A stretch of DNA of 6,894 bases from an uncultured Bacteroidales bacterium. GTDB taxonomy: Bacteria > Bacteroidota > Bacteroidia > Bacteroidales > F082. Position numbers and translations under genes: made by a program. Where the stretch lies: the NCBI GenBank assembly GCA_937884015.1, contig CALGBV010000284.1, positions 1 through 6,894 on the forward strand, given 5' to 3'. The notes beneath the pieces were generated by a model. It saw only the letters and a program-made list of their open reading frames with translations. It was not told the DNA's origin and made no database searches. This document shows positions 1 to 6,758 of this stretch, one piece after another (positions within the stretch are counted from its first letter, which is position 1; every line of letters starts with the position of its first letter).

Positions 1-652
1 CAGCGTTATTGTTTTTTACCGCATCCTTATAGTGTTCATAATACCAAGGCAGATACGACCATGAATGTTGTGCTATCAGCCAAGCATTATACGAAGCATC
101 ACGCCCCACCAATTCCCAAGTAGGGAAACCATATTGGGCAACCAATGCCTGAAGCTTGGCAGTATTTGTTGAATCAATCATCGACATCTGCCGGCTTCTC
201 TCTTCCGACCACGGCTCTTTTCTAATGGCCTGATCTATTTCAGCCATCTTTGCCAATGAATCAATGAACGGCTGGCATCTTTTGTTTTCTGCAAGGCTAA
301 TAATCGAATCCAATTGAGGCCAATAGGGTCTTTCGCGCAATTTGCGATCGTCAAAAAACTGTTGATTAATGCTTCTTCTTTCAAAACCACGATTCTTTAC
401 CAATCTGAAAACCAAATCCTTACTTTTGACTGAATCATAAAGCATCTCGCAAGAAACATAATACCTCCACAAATCATAGTAATAGGCAATCGGTTCTATG
501 GAATCCAAAGCGGAATAAGCCGAGCAGGTCTTTTGAAAGTCATTCGACATGTAGGATTCAATAGCAGCAATCCTTTTCTCATCCAAATCGTCCTGCGCGA
601 AAAGCGGAACGGCGCACAGCAAGAGCATTAAAGCAAGATACAATCTTTTCAT
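1..652 (-). CDS. Secreted DUF6624-like protein, C-terminus cut off by the window edge
   Basis: An open frame of 217 codons starts with ATG at 650-652 and runs off the left edge without a stop. Residues 1-19 form a signal peptide: KR near the start, a hydrophobic stretch to about residue 18, and a likely signal peptidase I site LFA|Q at 19/20, so the product should be periplasmic or exported. Residues 21-150 are charged, rich in aromatic residues and probably helical; I recognise nothing there. Residues 157-197 contain MIDSTNTAKLQALVAQYGFP followed by LVG, then AWLIAQHS. I recall this pattern (asparagine, leucine, a G-P-T turn, LVG, AWL..QH) from the DUF6624 family of unknown function, where the tail usually continues past the QH motif; here that part is lost or outside the window. 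It lies 123 bases after the hexosaminidase stop on the same strand. I found no clear promoter of its own, so read-through is possible. Gene reality is quite sure; the family assignment is from memory. Confidence 0.8.
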   Translation of the reverse strand, partial: MKRLYLALMLLLCAVPLFAQDDLDEKRIAAIESYMSNDFQKTCSAYSALDSIEPIAYYYDLWRYYVSCEMLYDSVKSKDLVFRLVKNRGFERRSINQQFFDDRKLRERPYWPQLDSIISLAENKRCQPFIDSLAKMAEIDQAIRKEPWSEERSRQMSMIDSTNTAKLQALVAQYGFPTWELVGRDASYNAWLIAQHSWSYLPWYYEHYKDAVKNNNA

Positions 653-719
653 ACTATCGGGCATTTATGCACGAATAACGCTCAAATGATTGAATTATTG
701 CAGCGCTTTTTGTTCATTC

Positions 720-739
720 AGACGCGATGAATCGCGTCT
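720..739. repeat. Short perfect palindrome, REP-like dispersed repeat candidate
   Basis: Bases 720-728 are the exact reverse complement of 731-739, around a central GA. Folded as RNA this gives an eight-base-pair GC-rich stem (720-727 with 732-739) and a four-base loop. ATTCA at 716-720 and TGAAT at 751-755 form a weaker outer inverted pair. The core, read on the minus strand as GTAGAGACGCGATTCATCGC and onward, resembles short dispersed palindromes I remember from Bacteroidota and cyanobacterial genomes. No U-run follows on either strand, so it is not a classic intrinsic terminator. It could still protect the 3' end of the hexosaminidase mRNA. Only one copy is present here, so its repeat status is inference. 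Confidence 0.6.
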
Positions 740-775
740 CTACAGGTCGGTGAATCATAAAATTCAGGACATTTC

Positions 776-3112
776 TCATTCCATCTCAATCTCATCCACG
801 AAAAGCCAAGCCGGATTGCCGTAGGCTTCGTGGGTTTCGGGCAGCATGTTAGGCTCGATGCGCACCATCACATAAAGGGCGCTTACGGGATTGAATTCCA
901 GTTCGTATGTCTGCACGCCATCCTTTTCGTCTTGAGCGACAATAGGATAATCGGCATGGGCGATTTCCTCAAAATGGCTGCCGTCGTTGGAGACGTAAAC
1001 GCTTGCGCTCTTCGGGTTGTAAATCCAATCGCCTTTATTTATGTTGACATTGAAACGCAGACGGCTGAGTTCCTTACTGCCTTTCAAATCGAAAACAGCC
1101 TCGCAGGGACATTCCCAAAAGCCTAACCAACGACCCGTGCGGTAGTTGCCATTACCTTTCAAGCCATCGTTCAAGGTAGAAGCACCGCCAAAAGCATAAC
1201 TCGGACTCGGTTCATGATTCAGGATGATTGGCTTCATGGTCAACTGGCTGAAATCGAAATGCGTGCTGTATTCGCGGCCATTGCCCTGCTCACGCACCAC
1301 GATGGCACGCAAGTCGCAACTTTCAGTCAAATGGATAGGCTCAGTATAGATGATGCCTTGCATCGGGTCGGAACCATCGAGGGTATAGCGGATTTCGCCA
1401 GCACCGAATTTTGTCAGTTCGACTTCGATATAACCTTCATCGGGATGCGATTCCATCTTGGGTTTCAGGTCAAAAATATGTTTGGCGTAATTGTAGCCAT
1501 ACAAATCATAAAGCCGTGTCATGCCGAAGCAGCGGTTGGCAAACGAGTCGTAATCCTTTTGTTCGGGCAGACACCATTGAATTTCGCTCAAGGCAGCCAT
1601 ACGCGGCAAAGCCATATACTGCACATGACGGAACGTCTTGATGTATTCCGTCCAGATGTTGGCCTGCACGCCCAAGACATGTTGCTGTTGTTCAGGAGTT
1701 AAAGCAGATGGAATAGGCTCGTAGTTATAGACATTCTCGACCGGAACATAACCGCCAATGGCCAGAGGTTCGTTTTCGGTGTCGTCGGTCTGATAATAAT
1801 CGAAATAAAGGTAACCGCAAGGCACCATCACCACATCGTGACCGCTTTGTGCAGCCGTAATGCCGCCTTCTTCGCCGCGCCAACTCATAATGATGGCGTT
1901 TTCAGCCACTTCTCCTTCAAGAATTTCGTCCCATCCGAGAATGCGACGGCCACGGCTTTCGATGAGATTTTCCATACGCGTCATCACATAACTCTGCAAG
2001 AAATCCTCAGCGGAAAACTTGCCGTTTGCCTTGACACCCAATTCCTTAATCTTCGCCTGACACTTCGGGCAGTCGTGCCAACGCACTTTCGGGCATTCAT
2101 CACCACCAATGTGGATGATTTCAGATGGAAACACATCCATCACCTCGTTCAGCACATCCTCCAAAAAGAGCATGGCCTCCTCATTGCCAGCACAAAGCAC
2201 ATCTTCCGAAACGCCCCATTGCTGCCACACCTCGTAAGGACCGCCCGTGCAACCCAATTCTGGATAAGTGGCCAAAGCCGCCTGCATGTGACCTGGCAAG
2301 TCGATTTCAGGAATGATGGTGATATAACGGTCGGCGGCATATTGCACCAAGTCGCGCAACTCGTCCTGCGTATAGAAACCGCCATGACGGATTGTATCGT
2401 AAACACCTGAATTATGACCAATTACGGTTCCGTTACGATAGGCACCGACTTGCGTCAGTTCGGGATATTTCTTGATTTCCATGCGCCAGCCTTGGTCGTC
2501 GGTAATGTGGAAATGGAAAGTGTTCATGTTGTGCATGGCCATCATGTCGAGATAGATTTTCACCGAATCCATCGTGAAGAAATGGCGCGCTGGGTCGAGG
2601 TGCATGCCACGGTAATGGAAACGCGGATAATCAGTGATGGTAGCGCATGGCAAGGCAATGTTATTCTTAATGTTTCCAGCCTCTACCCTGACGACAGGCA
2701 GCGACTTGCGCAAAGCCTGAATGCCATAGAAAACGCCAGCGGCATCTTCGCCCGTCACGATGATTTGCTTCGGCATGACCTTGATTTCGTAGGATTCAGG
2801 TTCAGCGAAATAACCAGGGACGGTAAGCAGGCAAATGCCATCGTTCACCTCACCCTGAATTTCGCAGACTTCAAGGCGGAACTGCACCATGTCGTTGATA
2901 TAATCCGAAAGAAACTCCGCATTACAGTGCAAGTCTTCGTTGCCGGCAGGATAGTAGATTTTCGTCTTGGCATTGAACGAAAACGTTTCATCTCCATCCA
3001 ATTGGATTTCCTTCGGGGCAGGAATAATGTCATAACTGCCATTGATTGTGATTTGGTTACAGGCGCAAAGCAACAGGCTTGCCGCCATCAGAAATAAGTT
3101 TATTTTTTTCAT
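776..3112 (-). CDS. GH20 beta-N-acetylhexosaminidase lipoprotein with discoidin-like C-terminus
   Basis: This 778-residue exo-glycosidase should release terminal beta-linked GlcNAc/GalNAc from glycans by substrate-assisted catalysis. Residues 1-18 are a lipoprotein signal: MKK, a hydrophobic core, and lipobox L15-C16-A17-C18 with Cys18 the likely lipidated residue (Cys16 is an alternative). Domains: a GH20b-type N-terminal alpha/beta domain (about 28-160); a GH20 barrel (about 163-515) with FHYRGMHLDPARHFF, HITDDQGWR at 202-210, EIDLPGHM at 269-276, and HIGGDE at 334-339 giving the catalytic Asp338/Glu339 pair; a chitobiase C-terminal type domain (about 555-610, RYTLDGSDP); and an F5/8 type C (discoidin-like) domain (about 635-778), a common glycan-binding module. 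Cys340, Cys348 and Cys351 cluster just after the active-site pair. All core motifs are intact. The ATG follows the murF-alr stop by one base, with no promoter motif or clear Shine-Dalgarno, so coupled translation is likely. Expected site is the periplasm or outer membrane. Substrate (host glycan, chitooligosaccharide or wall fragment) cannot be read from sequence. Confidence 0.96.
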   Translation of the reverse strand: MKKINLFLMAASLLLCACNQITINGSYDIIPAPKEIQLDGDETFSFNAKTKIYYPAGNEDLHCNAEFLSDYINDMVQFRLEVCEIQGEVNDGICLLTVPGYFAEPESYEIKVMPKQIIVTGEDAAGVFYGIQALRKSLPVVRVEAGNIKNNIALPCATITDYPRFHYRGMHLDPARHFFTMDSVKIYLDMMAMHNMNTFHFHITDDQGWRMEIKKYPELTQVGAYRNGTVIGHNSGVYDTIRHGGFYTQDELRDLVQYAADRYITIIPEIDLPGHMQAALATYPELGCTGGPYEVWQQWGVSEDVLCAGNEEAMLFLEDVLNEVMDVFPSEIIHIGGDECPKVRWHDCPKCQAKIKELGVKANGKFSAEDFLQSYVMTRMENLIESRGRRILGWDEILEGEVAENAIIMSWRGEEGGITAAQSGHDVVMVPCGYLYFDYYQTDDTENEPLAIGGYVPVENVYNYEPIPSALTPEQQQHVLGVQANIWTEYIKTFRHVQYMALPRMAALSEIQWCLPEQKDYDSFANRCFGMTRLYDLYGYNYAKHIFDLKPKMESHPDEGYIEVELTKFGAGEIRYTLDGSDPMQGIIYTEPIHLTESCDLRAIVVREQGNGREYSTHFDFSQLTMKPIILNHEPSPSYAFGGASTLNDGLKGNGNYRTGRWLGFWECPCEAVFDLKGSKELSRLRFNVNINKGDWIYNPKSASVYVSNDGSHFEEIAHADYPIVAQDEKDGVQTYELEFNPVSALYVMVRIEPNMLPETHEAYGNPAWLFVDEIEME

Positions 3113-3113
3113 T

Positions 3114-5600
3114 TTATTCTTGATAATAGATTCGTTTCACTCGTTGCGAAATGCTCGTCATGATTTCGTAAGGAATGGTCTGACAAGCCTTTGCAATATC
3201 GAAAATGCTGTGTTCGGCATCGAAAATGACGACAGTGTCGCCTTCCTGTGCCTCCACATCGGTAAGGTCTAACATGCACATATCCATGCAAATATCGCCA
3301 ATCACCTTCACTTGCTGACCGTTGATGTAGAATTTGCCGTTGCCGTTGCCAAGCAGACGCGACAAGCCGTCGGCATAGCCAATCGGGATGATGCCGATAC
3401 GCATATCCTTTTCGGCGCGGCCATGTCGATTGTAGCCAATGCTATCGCCGGCCGGGATGTTCTTTATCTGGTTGATGGTAGTCTTCAGCGAAACCACAGG
3501 CTGCAGAAAATCCTTGTCGGCTTCGCAGGTCGGAACGCCGTACAAGCCAATGCCGAGACGCACCATATCGAACTGATATTTAGTGAATCGCGTGATGCCA
3601 GCCGTATTCAGAATGTGGCGCAAGACCTTATACGGAAACGCATCCACAATCATCTGGCTGCCTTCTTCGAAGCAATGAATTTGGCTCAGCGTAAACTCGT
3701 CTTCCGATGGATTGTCGGCCGTGGCCAAATGCGAGAACACACTCGCCACACGCAACATCGGATTGGCTTTGATGCGCTGAATGAGTTCAGGAATCTCGTT
3801 TTTCGAAAAGCCCAAACGGTGCATTCCCGTATCCAATTTAATATGGATATTCAGCGGATGCGCTTCCGGCAAAGCCATGTTTTCCATCGCGTTTTCAATC
3901 ATCGTGAGGTTGCGGAAACTGAACACCTCCGGCTCCAAATGGTATTTTATGATGTTGTCATAACTGTTCACCTCAGGGCTCATCACCATGATAGGCAGAT
4001 TGATACCCGCACGGCGCAGTTCGACGCCCTCATCGGCAAAAGCCACAGTCAAATAATCGGCACGGCGGAACTGCATGATGTTCGACACTTCGAAATTGCC
4101 GCTGCCGTAGCCGAAAGCCTTCACCATGACCATCAGTTTGGTCTCAGGCTTGATCTTCGAACGGTAATAATTATAATTGCTGACCAGATTGTTGAAGTTG
4201 ATTTCCAGAACGGTCTCATGTGCCTTTTCCTGCAATTCCTTGCTGATCTGCTCAAACTCAAAGGCACGCGCACCTTTCAGCAAAATCGTCTGGTTGTTGA
4301 ATTTCGAGAAAGGAAAATGCGTGAGAAAATCACCGACATTGGCATAGAAATAACTTTCCATGGCAAACTGCTTGGCCTGACGAGAAATGGCCTCGCCAAT
4401 GCCGACCAGCATATCCACGTTTTTCTTTTCCAAAAGGTGCGCAATCTCAGCATACAAATCATATTCGTTGCGGCCACTTTGCAAAATGTCGGACAAGACC
4501 AATACCTTGCGCTTGTGCTGCCGCTGCTGATTCATCACATCCAAGGCGATGGCCAAGGAATTGACATCGGAATTGTAATAGTCGTTGATAATCGTGCAGT
4601 TGTTGATGCCCGACTTGATTTCCAAGCGCATGGCTACCGATGCCAGCGAAAGCAAACGCTGCGCAATCAGCTCGGGTTGCAACCCCAAAAGCAAAGCCAC
4701 GCAAATGCAATGAATGGCGTTTTCAACCGAAGCATCATCGGCAAACGGAATTGTGAAATTCAGAGCTGAACCCTGATAAATGCATACGATTTCCGCATTC
4801 TTTTCGCTTTGCTGAACCGATTTCACAAACACATCGGCATCCTCAAACTTGCGGCTCCAAGTGAACAATTTCACTTTAGAAGCAAGGCCTGAACGGATAA
4901 CAACCTGCTGAATGTCAAAATAATCCATGCAGTAGACCAGTTTTTCCGCCTGCGTAAATAAATTGAGTTTCTCGCCCGCTTTCTGGAAACGGCTGATGAA
5001 GTTTTCATCATGTGCCTGACCGATGTTGGTGAACACGCCAATCGTCGGCTTGATGACATTTTGCAAAGGCATCATCTCTTCGGGTTGCGAGATACCTGCT
5101 TCAAACACAGCCAACTGATTTTCAGCGTTCATTTGCCAAACCGAAAGCGGCACGCCGACCTGGGAATTATAACTCTTCGGACTGCGGACGATATTGAAAT
5201 CGGCACTCAAAATCTGAGTAAGCCACTCTTTCACAATCGTTTTTCCGTTGCTGCCCGTGATGCCGATGACCGGAATATCGAACTGCGCACGGTGATAGGC
5301 CGCCAATTGCTGCAAAGCCTTCAAGGTGTCGCCGACCACAAGAAAAACCGCATCGGCGAAAGGCTCATCTGGCAGTTGCGTCACGACAAAAGCGCGAACA
5401 CCTTTTTCATATAAGTCATGGATATATTTGTGCCCATCGTTGCGGGCGCTTTGCAAAGCGAAAAACAAGGCATGGTCGGCAGCAACAAGTTGTCGGCTAT
5501 CAATCAGCAAGTCGCTGATTGCTCTGTTTTCATCGTTTCCGACAAGCCGCGCACTGATGATTTCGGCGACCTGTCTTAAAGAATAATTCTGATGCTGCAT
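3114..5600 (-). CDS. murF-alr: Bifunctional MurF ligase / alanine racemase
   Basis: This is a cytoplasmic two-enzyme fusion of 828 residues. The N-terminal half (about 1-455) is a Mur ligase of the MurF type, annotated to add D-Ala-D-Ala to UDP-MurNAc-tripeptide. It has an N-terminal substrate domain, P-loop GITGSNGKT at 113-121, TNIGQAH at 191-197, NDYYNSD at 339-345, and LKGARAFEFEQI at 441-452. The C-terminal half (about 462-828) is a fold-type III PLP alanine racemase (L-Ala to D-Ala). It has the PLP lysine in VMVKAFGYG (Lys494), KLDTGMHRLGF at 588-598, IGYNRHG with the likely catalytic Tyr723, GYADG at 741-745, and ICMDM at 770-774. The length fits the Bacteroidota fusion. I chose ATG at 5600: homologues begin near this point, and the upstream in-frame ATG (5666) would put the -7 promoter element inside the gene and add 22 atypical residues. 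The frame ends one base before the hexosaminidase start. The racemase half looks fully functional; the ligase half departs from standalone MurF in several motifs. Confidence 0.96.
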   Translation of the reverse strand: MQHQNYSLRQVAEIISARLVGNDENRAISDLLIDSRQLVAADHALFFALQSARNDGHKYIHDLYEKGVRAFVVTQLPDEPFADAVFLVVGDTLKALQQLAAYHRAQFDIPVIGITGSNGKTIVKEWLTQILSADFNIVRSPKSYNSQVGVPLSVWQMNAENQLAVFEAGISQPEEMMPLQNVIKPTIGVFTNIGQAHDENFISRFQKAGEKLNLFTQAEKLVYCMDYFDIQQVVIRSGLASKVKLFTWSRKFEDADVFVKSVQQSEKNAEIVCIYQGSALNFTIPFADDASVENAIHCICVALLLGLQPELIAQRLLSLASVAMRLEIKSGINNCTIINDYYNSDVNSLAIALDVMNQQRQHKRKVLVLSDILQSGRNEYDLYAEIAHLLEKKNVDMLVGIGEAISRQAKQFAMESYFYANVGDFLTHFPFSKFNNQTILLKGARAFEFEQISKELQEKAHETVLEINFNNLVSNYNYYRSKIKPETKLMVMVKAFGYGSGNFEVSNIMQFRRADYLTVAFADEGVELRRAGINLPIMVMSPEVNSYDNIIKYHLEPEVFSFRNLTMIENAMENMALPEAHPLNIHIKLDTGMHRLGFSKNEIPELIQRIKANPMLRVASVFSHLATADNPSEDEFTLSQIHCFEEGSQMIVDAFPYKVLRHILNTAGITRFTKYQFDMVRLGIGLYGVPTCEADKDFLQPVVSLKTTINQIKNIPAGDSIGYNRHGRAEKDMRIGIIPIGYADGLSRLLGNGNGKFYINGQQVKVIGDICMDMCMLDLTDVEAQEGDTVVIFDAEHSIFDIAKACQTIPYEIMTSISQRVKRIYYQE

Positions 5601-5618
5601 GATTAAAAATTGAAAATG

Positions 5619-5649
5619 CAAAGGTACGATAAATTTCCATAAACCTAAA
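5619..5649 (-). promoter_or_regulatory. Bacteroidota-type promoter for murF-alr
   Basis: Read on the minus strand, TACCTTTG at 5626-5619 matches the Bacteroidota primary-sigma -7 consensus TAnnTTTG exactly. It is preceded, at 19 bases, by TTTA at 5649-5646, one mismatch from the -33 element TTTG. Transcription would start around 5612, leaving a leader of roughly 12 bases before the ATG at 5600. This placement also argues against the longer upstream start. The match is by eye; no start site has been mapped. Confidence 0.7.
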
Positions 5650-5697
5650 TGGCAATTTTTCTTCAACGCAAATGGTCAATAATTATTCAAAAAAATG

Positions 5698-5705
5698 TAT
5701 TTTTG
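5698..5705 (+). promoter_or_regulatory. Bacteroidota-type -7 element for the tsaC-lipoprotein pair
   Basis: TATTTTTG on the plus strand matches TAnnTTTG exactly. I see no good -33 TTTG at the usual 19-21 base spacing. A start near 5712 would give an AT-rich leader of about 67 bases before the ATG at 5779. The surrounding sequence is strongly AT-rich, so a chance match is possible. Together with the minus-strand promoter this makes 5601-5778 a divergent regulatory region with the two -7 elements about 70 bases apart. Confidence 0.5.
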
Positions 5706-5778
5706 TAAACTTATTTTGAATTTAAAACGTTATTAAATAGAGCACTATTTTTTACAATCATATAAAAATCATCATATT

Positions 5779-6348
5779 ATGACACCATTTGAAGAAGAAG
5801 TCGAAAGGACTGTCGAAGCCTTGAAAGCCGGTAAAACCATTCTCTACCCCACCGACACCATCTGGGGCATCGGTTGCGATGCCACCAACAGCAAGGCCTG
5901 CGACAAAGTGTACGAAGCCAAGAAAAGACCCGCCAATAAAAGCCTTATCATTCTGATTGACAGCGCTGAACGACTCAAGGATTATGTCGTGGAAGTGCCA
6001 GTCATAGCTTACGACTTGATAAAGCACGCCACTAGCCCGCTGAGCATCATCTACGATGAAAGCAAAAACCTCGCAAAGAATGTCTCGGCCGACAAATCGG
6101 TGTGCATCCGCGTGGTCGAAAACGATTTCTGCAAGGAAATCATCCGGAAGTTGGGCAAGCCCATCACCTCGACATCAGCCAATCTTTCCGGTCAGCCGTC
6201 AGCATTGACATTCAACGACATAACCGAAGAAGTAAAGCAATCCGTCGATTACACCGTGCAACTCTATCACGATGTTTTCGGCAAACCGAAAAGCTCAACC
6301 ATCATCAAACTGAACAAGGACAACACTTTTGAAATCATCAGGAGCTAA
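5779..6348 (+). CDS. tsaC: L-threonylcarbamoyladenylate synthase (TsaC/YrdC/Sua5 family, short form)
   Basis: This 189-residue cytoplasmic protein should make threonylcarbamoyl-AMP from threonine, bicarbonate and ATP. That is the first step of t6A formation at position 37 of tRNAs that read ANN codons; TsaD with its partners then transfers the group. Visible family motifs are LYPTDTIWGIGCDA at 22-35, the KKRPANKSL lysine/arginine segment at 48-56, SPLSIIY at 86-92 in place of the usual PGPLT, SVCIRV at 107-112, and TSTSANLSGQPSA at 130-142, with SSTIIKL at 172-178 near the end. The length matches the single-domain YrdC/TsaC form; the extra C-terminal Sua5 domain is absent. The YciO paralogue subfamily is an alternative, but the retained K-R and SAN-SG signatures favour TsaC. 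It is transcribed away from murF-alr and is followed after two bases by a small lipoprotein gene. Confidence 0.93.
   Translation: MTPFEEEVERTVEALKAGKTILYPTDTIWGIGCDATNSKACDKVYEAKKRPANKSLIILIDSAERLKDYVVEVPVIAYDLIKHATSPLSIIYDESKNLAKNVSADKSVCIRVVENDFCKEIIRKLGKPITSTSANLSGQPSALTFNDITEEVKQSVDYTVQLYHDVFGKPKSSTIIKLNKDNTFEIIRS
6340..6344 (+). promoter_or_regulatory. Shine-Dalgarno AGGAG inside the end of tsaC
   Basis: AGGAG lies six bases before the ATG at 6351 and overlaps the last two tsaC codons (AGG AGC TAA). Bacteroidota genes usually lack a strong Shine-Dalgarno, so this match supports the 6351 start. It may, however, be partly a by-product of the Arg-Ser codons. With only two bases between stop and start, translation of the two genes is probably coupled. 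Confidence 0.55.
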
Positions 6349-6350
6349 AG

Positions 6351-6758
6351 ATGCATAAAACGACAAACCATAGCATCAGAATTCTTACCCTATCGGCATT
6401 GGGACTTTTTTTCATGGTTTCCTGCCTTAACATCAATGTTGAGCCGTTGCAAGAAAGCACCACCTTGAAAGCCGATGAAAAACTCATGCAAAAAGCCGAT
6501 TCCGGCGATGTGAAAGCACAAAACGAGTTGGGACAGTTTTATGCCGAAAAAGGATATTATCCTCAAGAAATTTCCGAGGAGAATTTGACCGTAATGGATC
6601 CGGTGCTGTTTACTGATCCGAATGGGTTGAATCTTGGTAAAGAAGGTAGTGATTATTCTTATACGCCGGCGAATTGCAACAACGGAAAATGCAAAGAATA
6701 TACTCTTCGAGCAAAGCTCGAAAAAGAAGATATCTACACTAAGAAAAATCGAAGCTAG
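6351..6758 (+). CDS. Small lipoprotein with pilin/pseudopilin-like C-terminal half
   Basis: This 135-residue protein has no function I can name. Residues 1-25 form a lipoprotein signal: basic start with H and R, a hydrophobic run (about 11-24), and lipobox M-V-S-Cys25. The mature part first resembles a short helical segment: KADSGDVKAQNELGQFYAEK at 48-67, followed directly by GYYPQEI. It continues with DPVLFTDPNGLN at 83-94, DYSYTPANC at 101-109, and NGKCKEYTLRAKLE at 111-124. The order (helix, Y-x-x-x-G-x-YP, DP-x-G, Y-x-Y, Cys...Cys, YTL-A-LE) is what I recall from C-terminal domains of type IV pilins and GspG-like pseudopilins. The type III prepilin leader and long N-terminal helix are missing, replaced here by the lipobox. 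A Sel1-like reading of 48-64 is the alternative. Cys109 and Cys114 could form a disulfide outside the cytoplasm. Start support: AGGAG six bases upstream and a good signal peptide. Confidence 0.78.
   Translation: MHKTTNHSIRILTLSALGLFFMVSCLNINVEPLQESTTLKADEKLMQKADSGDVKAQNELGQFYAEKGYYPQEISEENLTVMDPVLFTDPNGLNLGKEGSDYSYTPANCNNGKCKEYTLRAKLEKEDIYTKKNRS

Noticed and set aside
684..712. AGCGCT followed by five T as a plus-strand terminator
   Set aside because: The possible partner (AACGCT near 678) pairs imperfectly across a long loop, and no plus-strand gene lies upstream to terminate.
3312..4769. A 485-codon plus-strand open frame opposite murF-alr
   Set aside because: It lies wholly inside the well-supported minus-strand fusion gene. 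Its product is rich in His, Arg and Ile with no recognisable motif, as expected of an antisense shadow. Other plus-strand frames over 776-5600 were dropped for the same reason.
5601..5666. Twenty-two-residue N-terminal extension of MurF-Alr from an upstream ATG
   Set aside because: The promoter -7 element lies within it, and the extra residues do not resemble a Mur ligase start. The ATG at 5600 gives the usual family beginning.
5758..6027. Minus-strand 89-codon open frame at the start of tsaC
   Set aside because: It is antisense to the clearly conserved TsaC N-terminus (LYPTDTIWG region), has no signal or domain, and would extend into the promoter gap.
6706..6722. Seven-base-pair perfect hairpin (TTCGAGC / GCTCGAA, AAA loop) as a terminator
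   Set aside because: It sits within the lipoprotein coding region and is followed by A residues, not T. On the minus strand the T-run precedes the stem. It is probably coincidental coding sequence.
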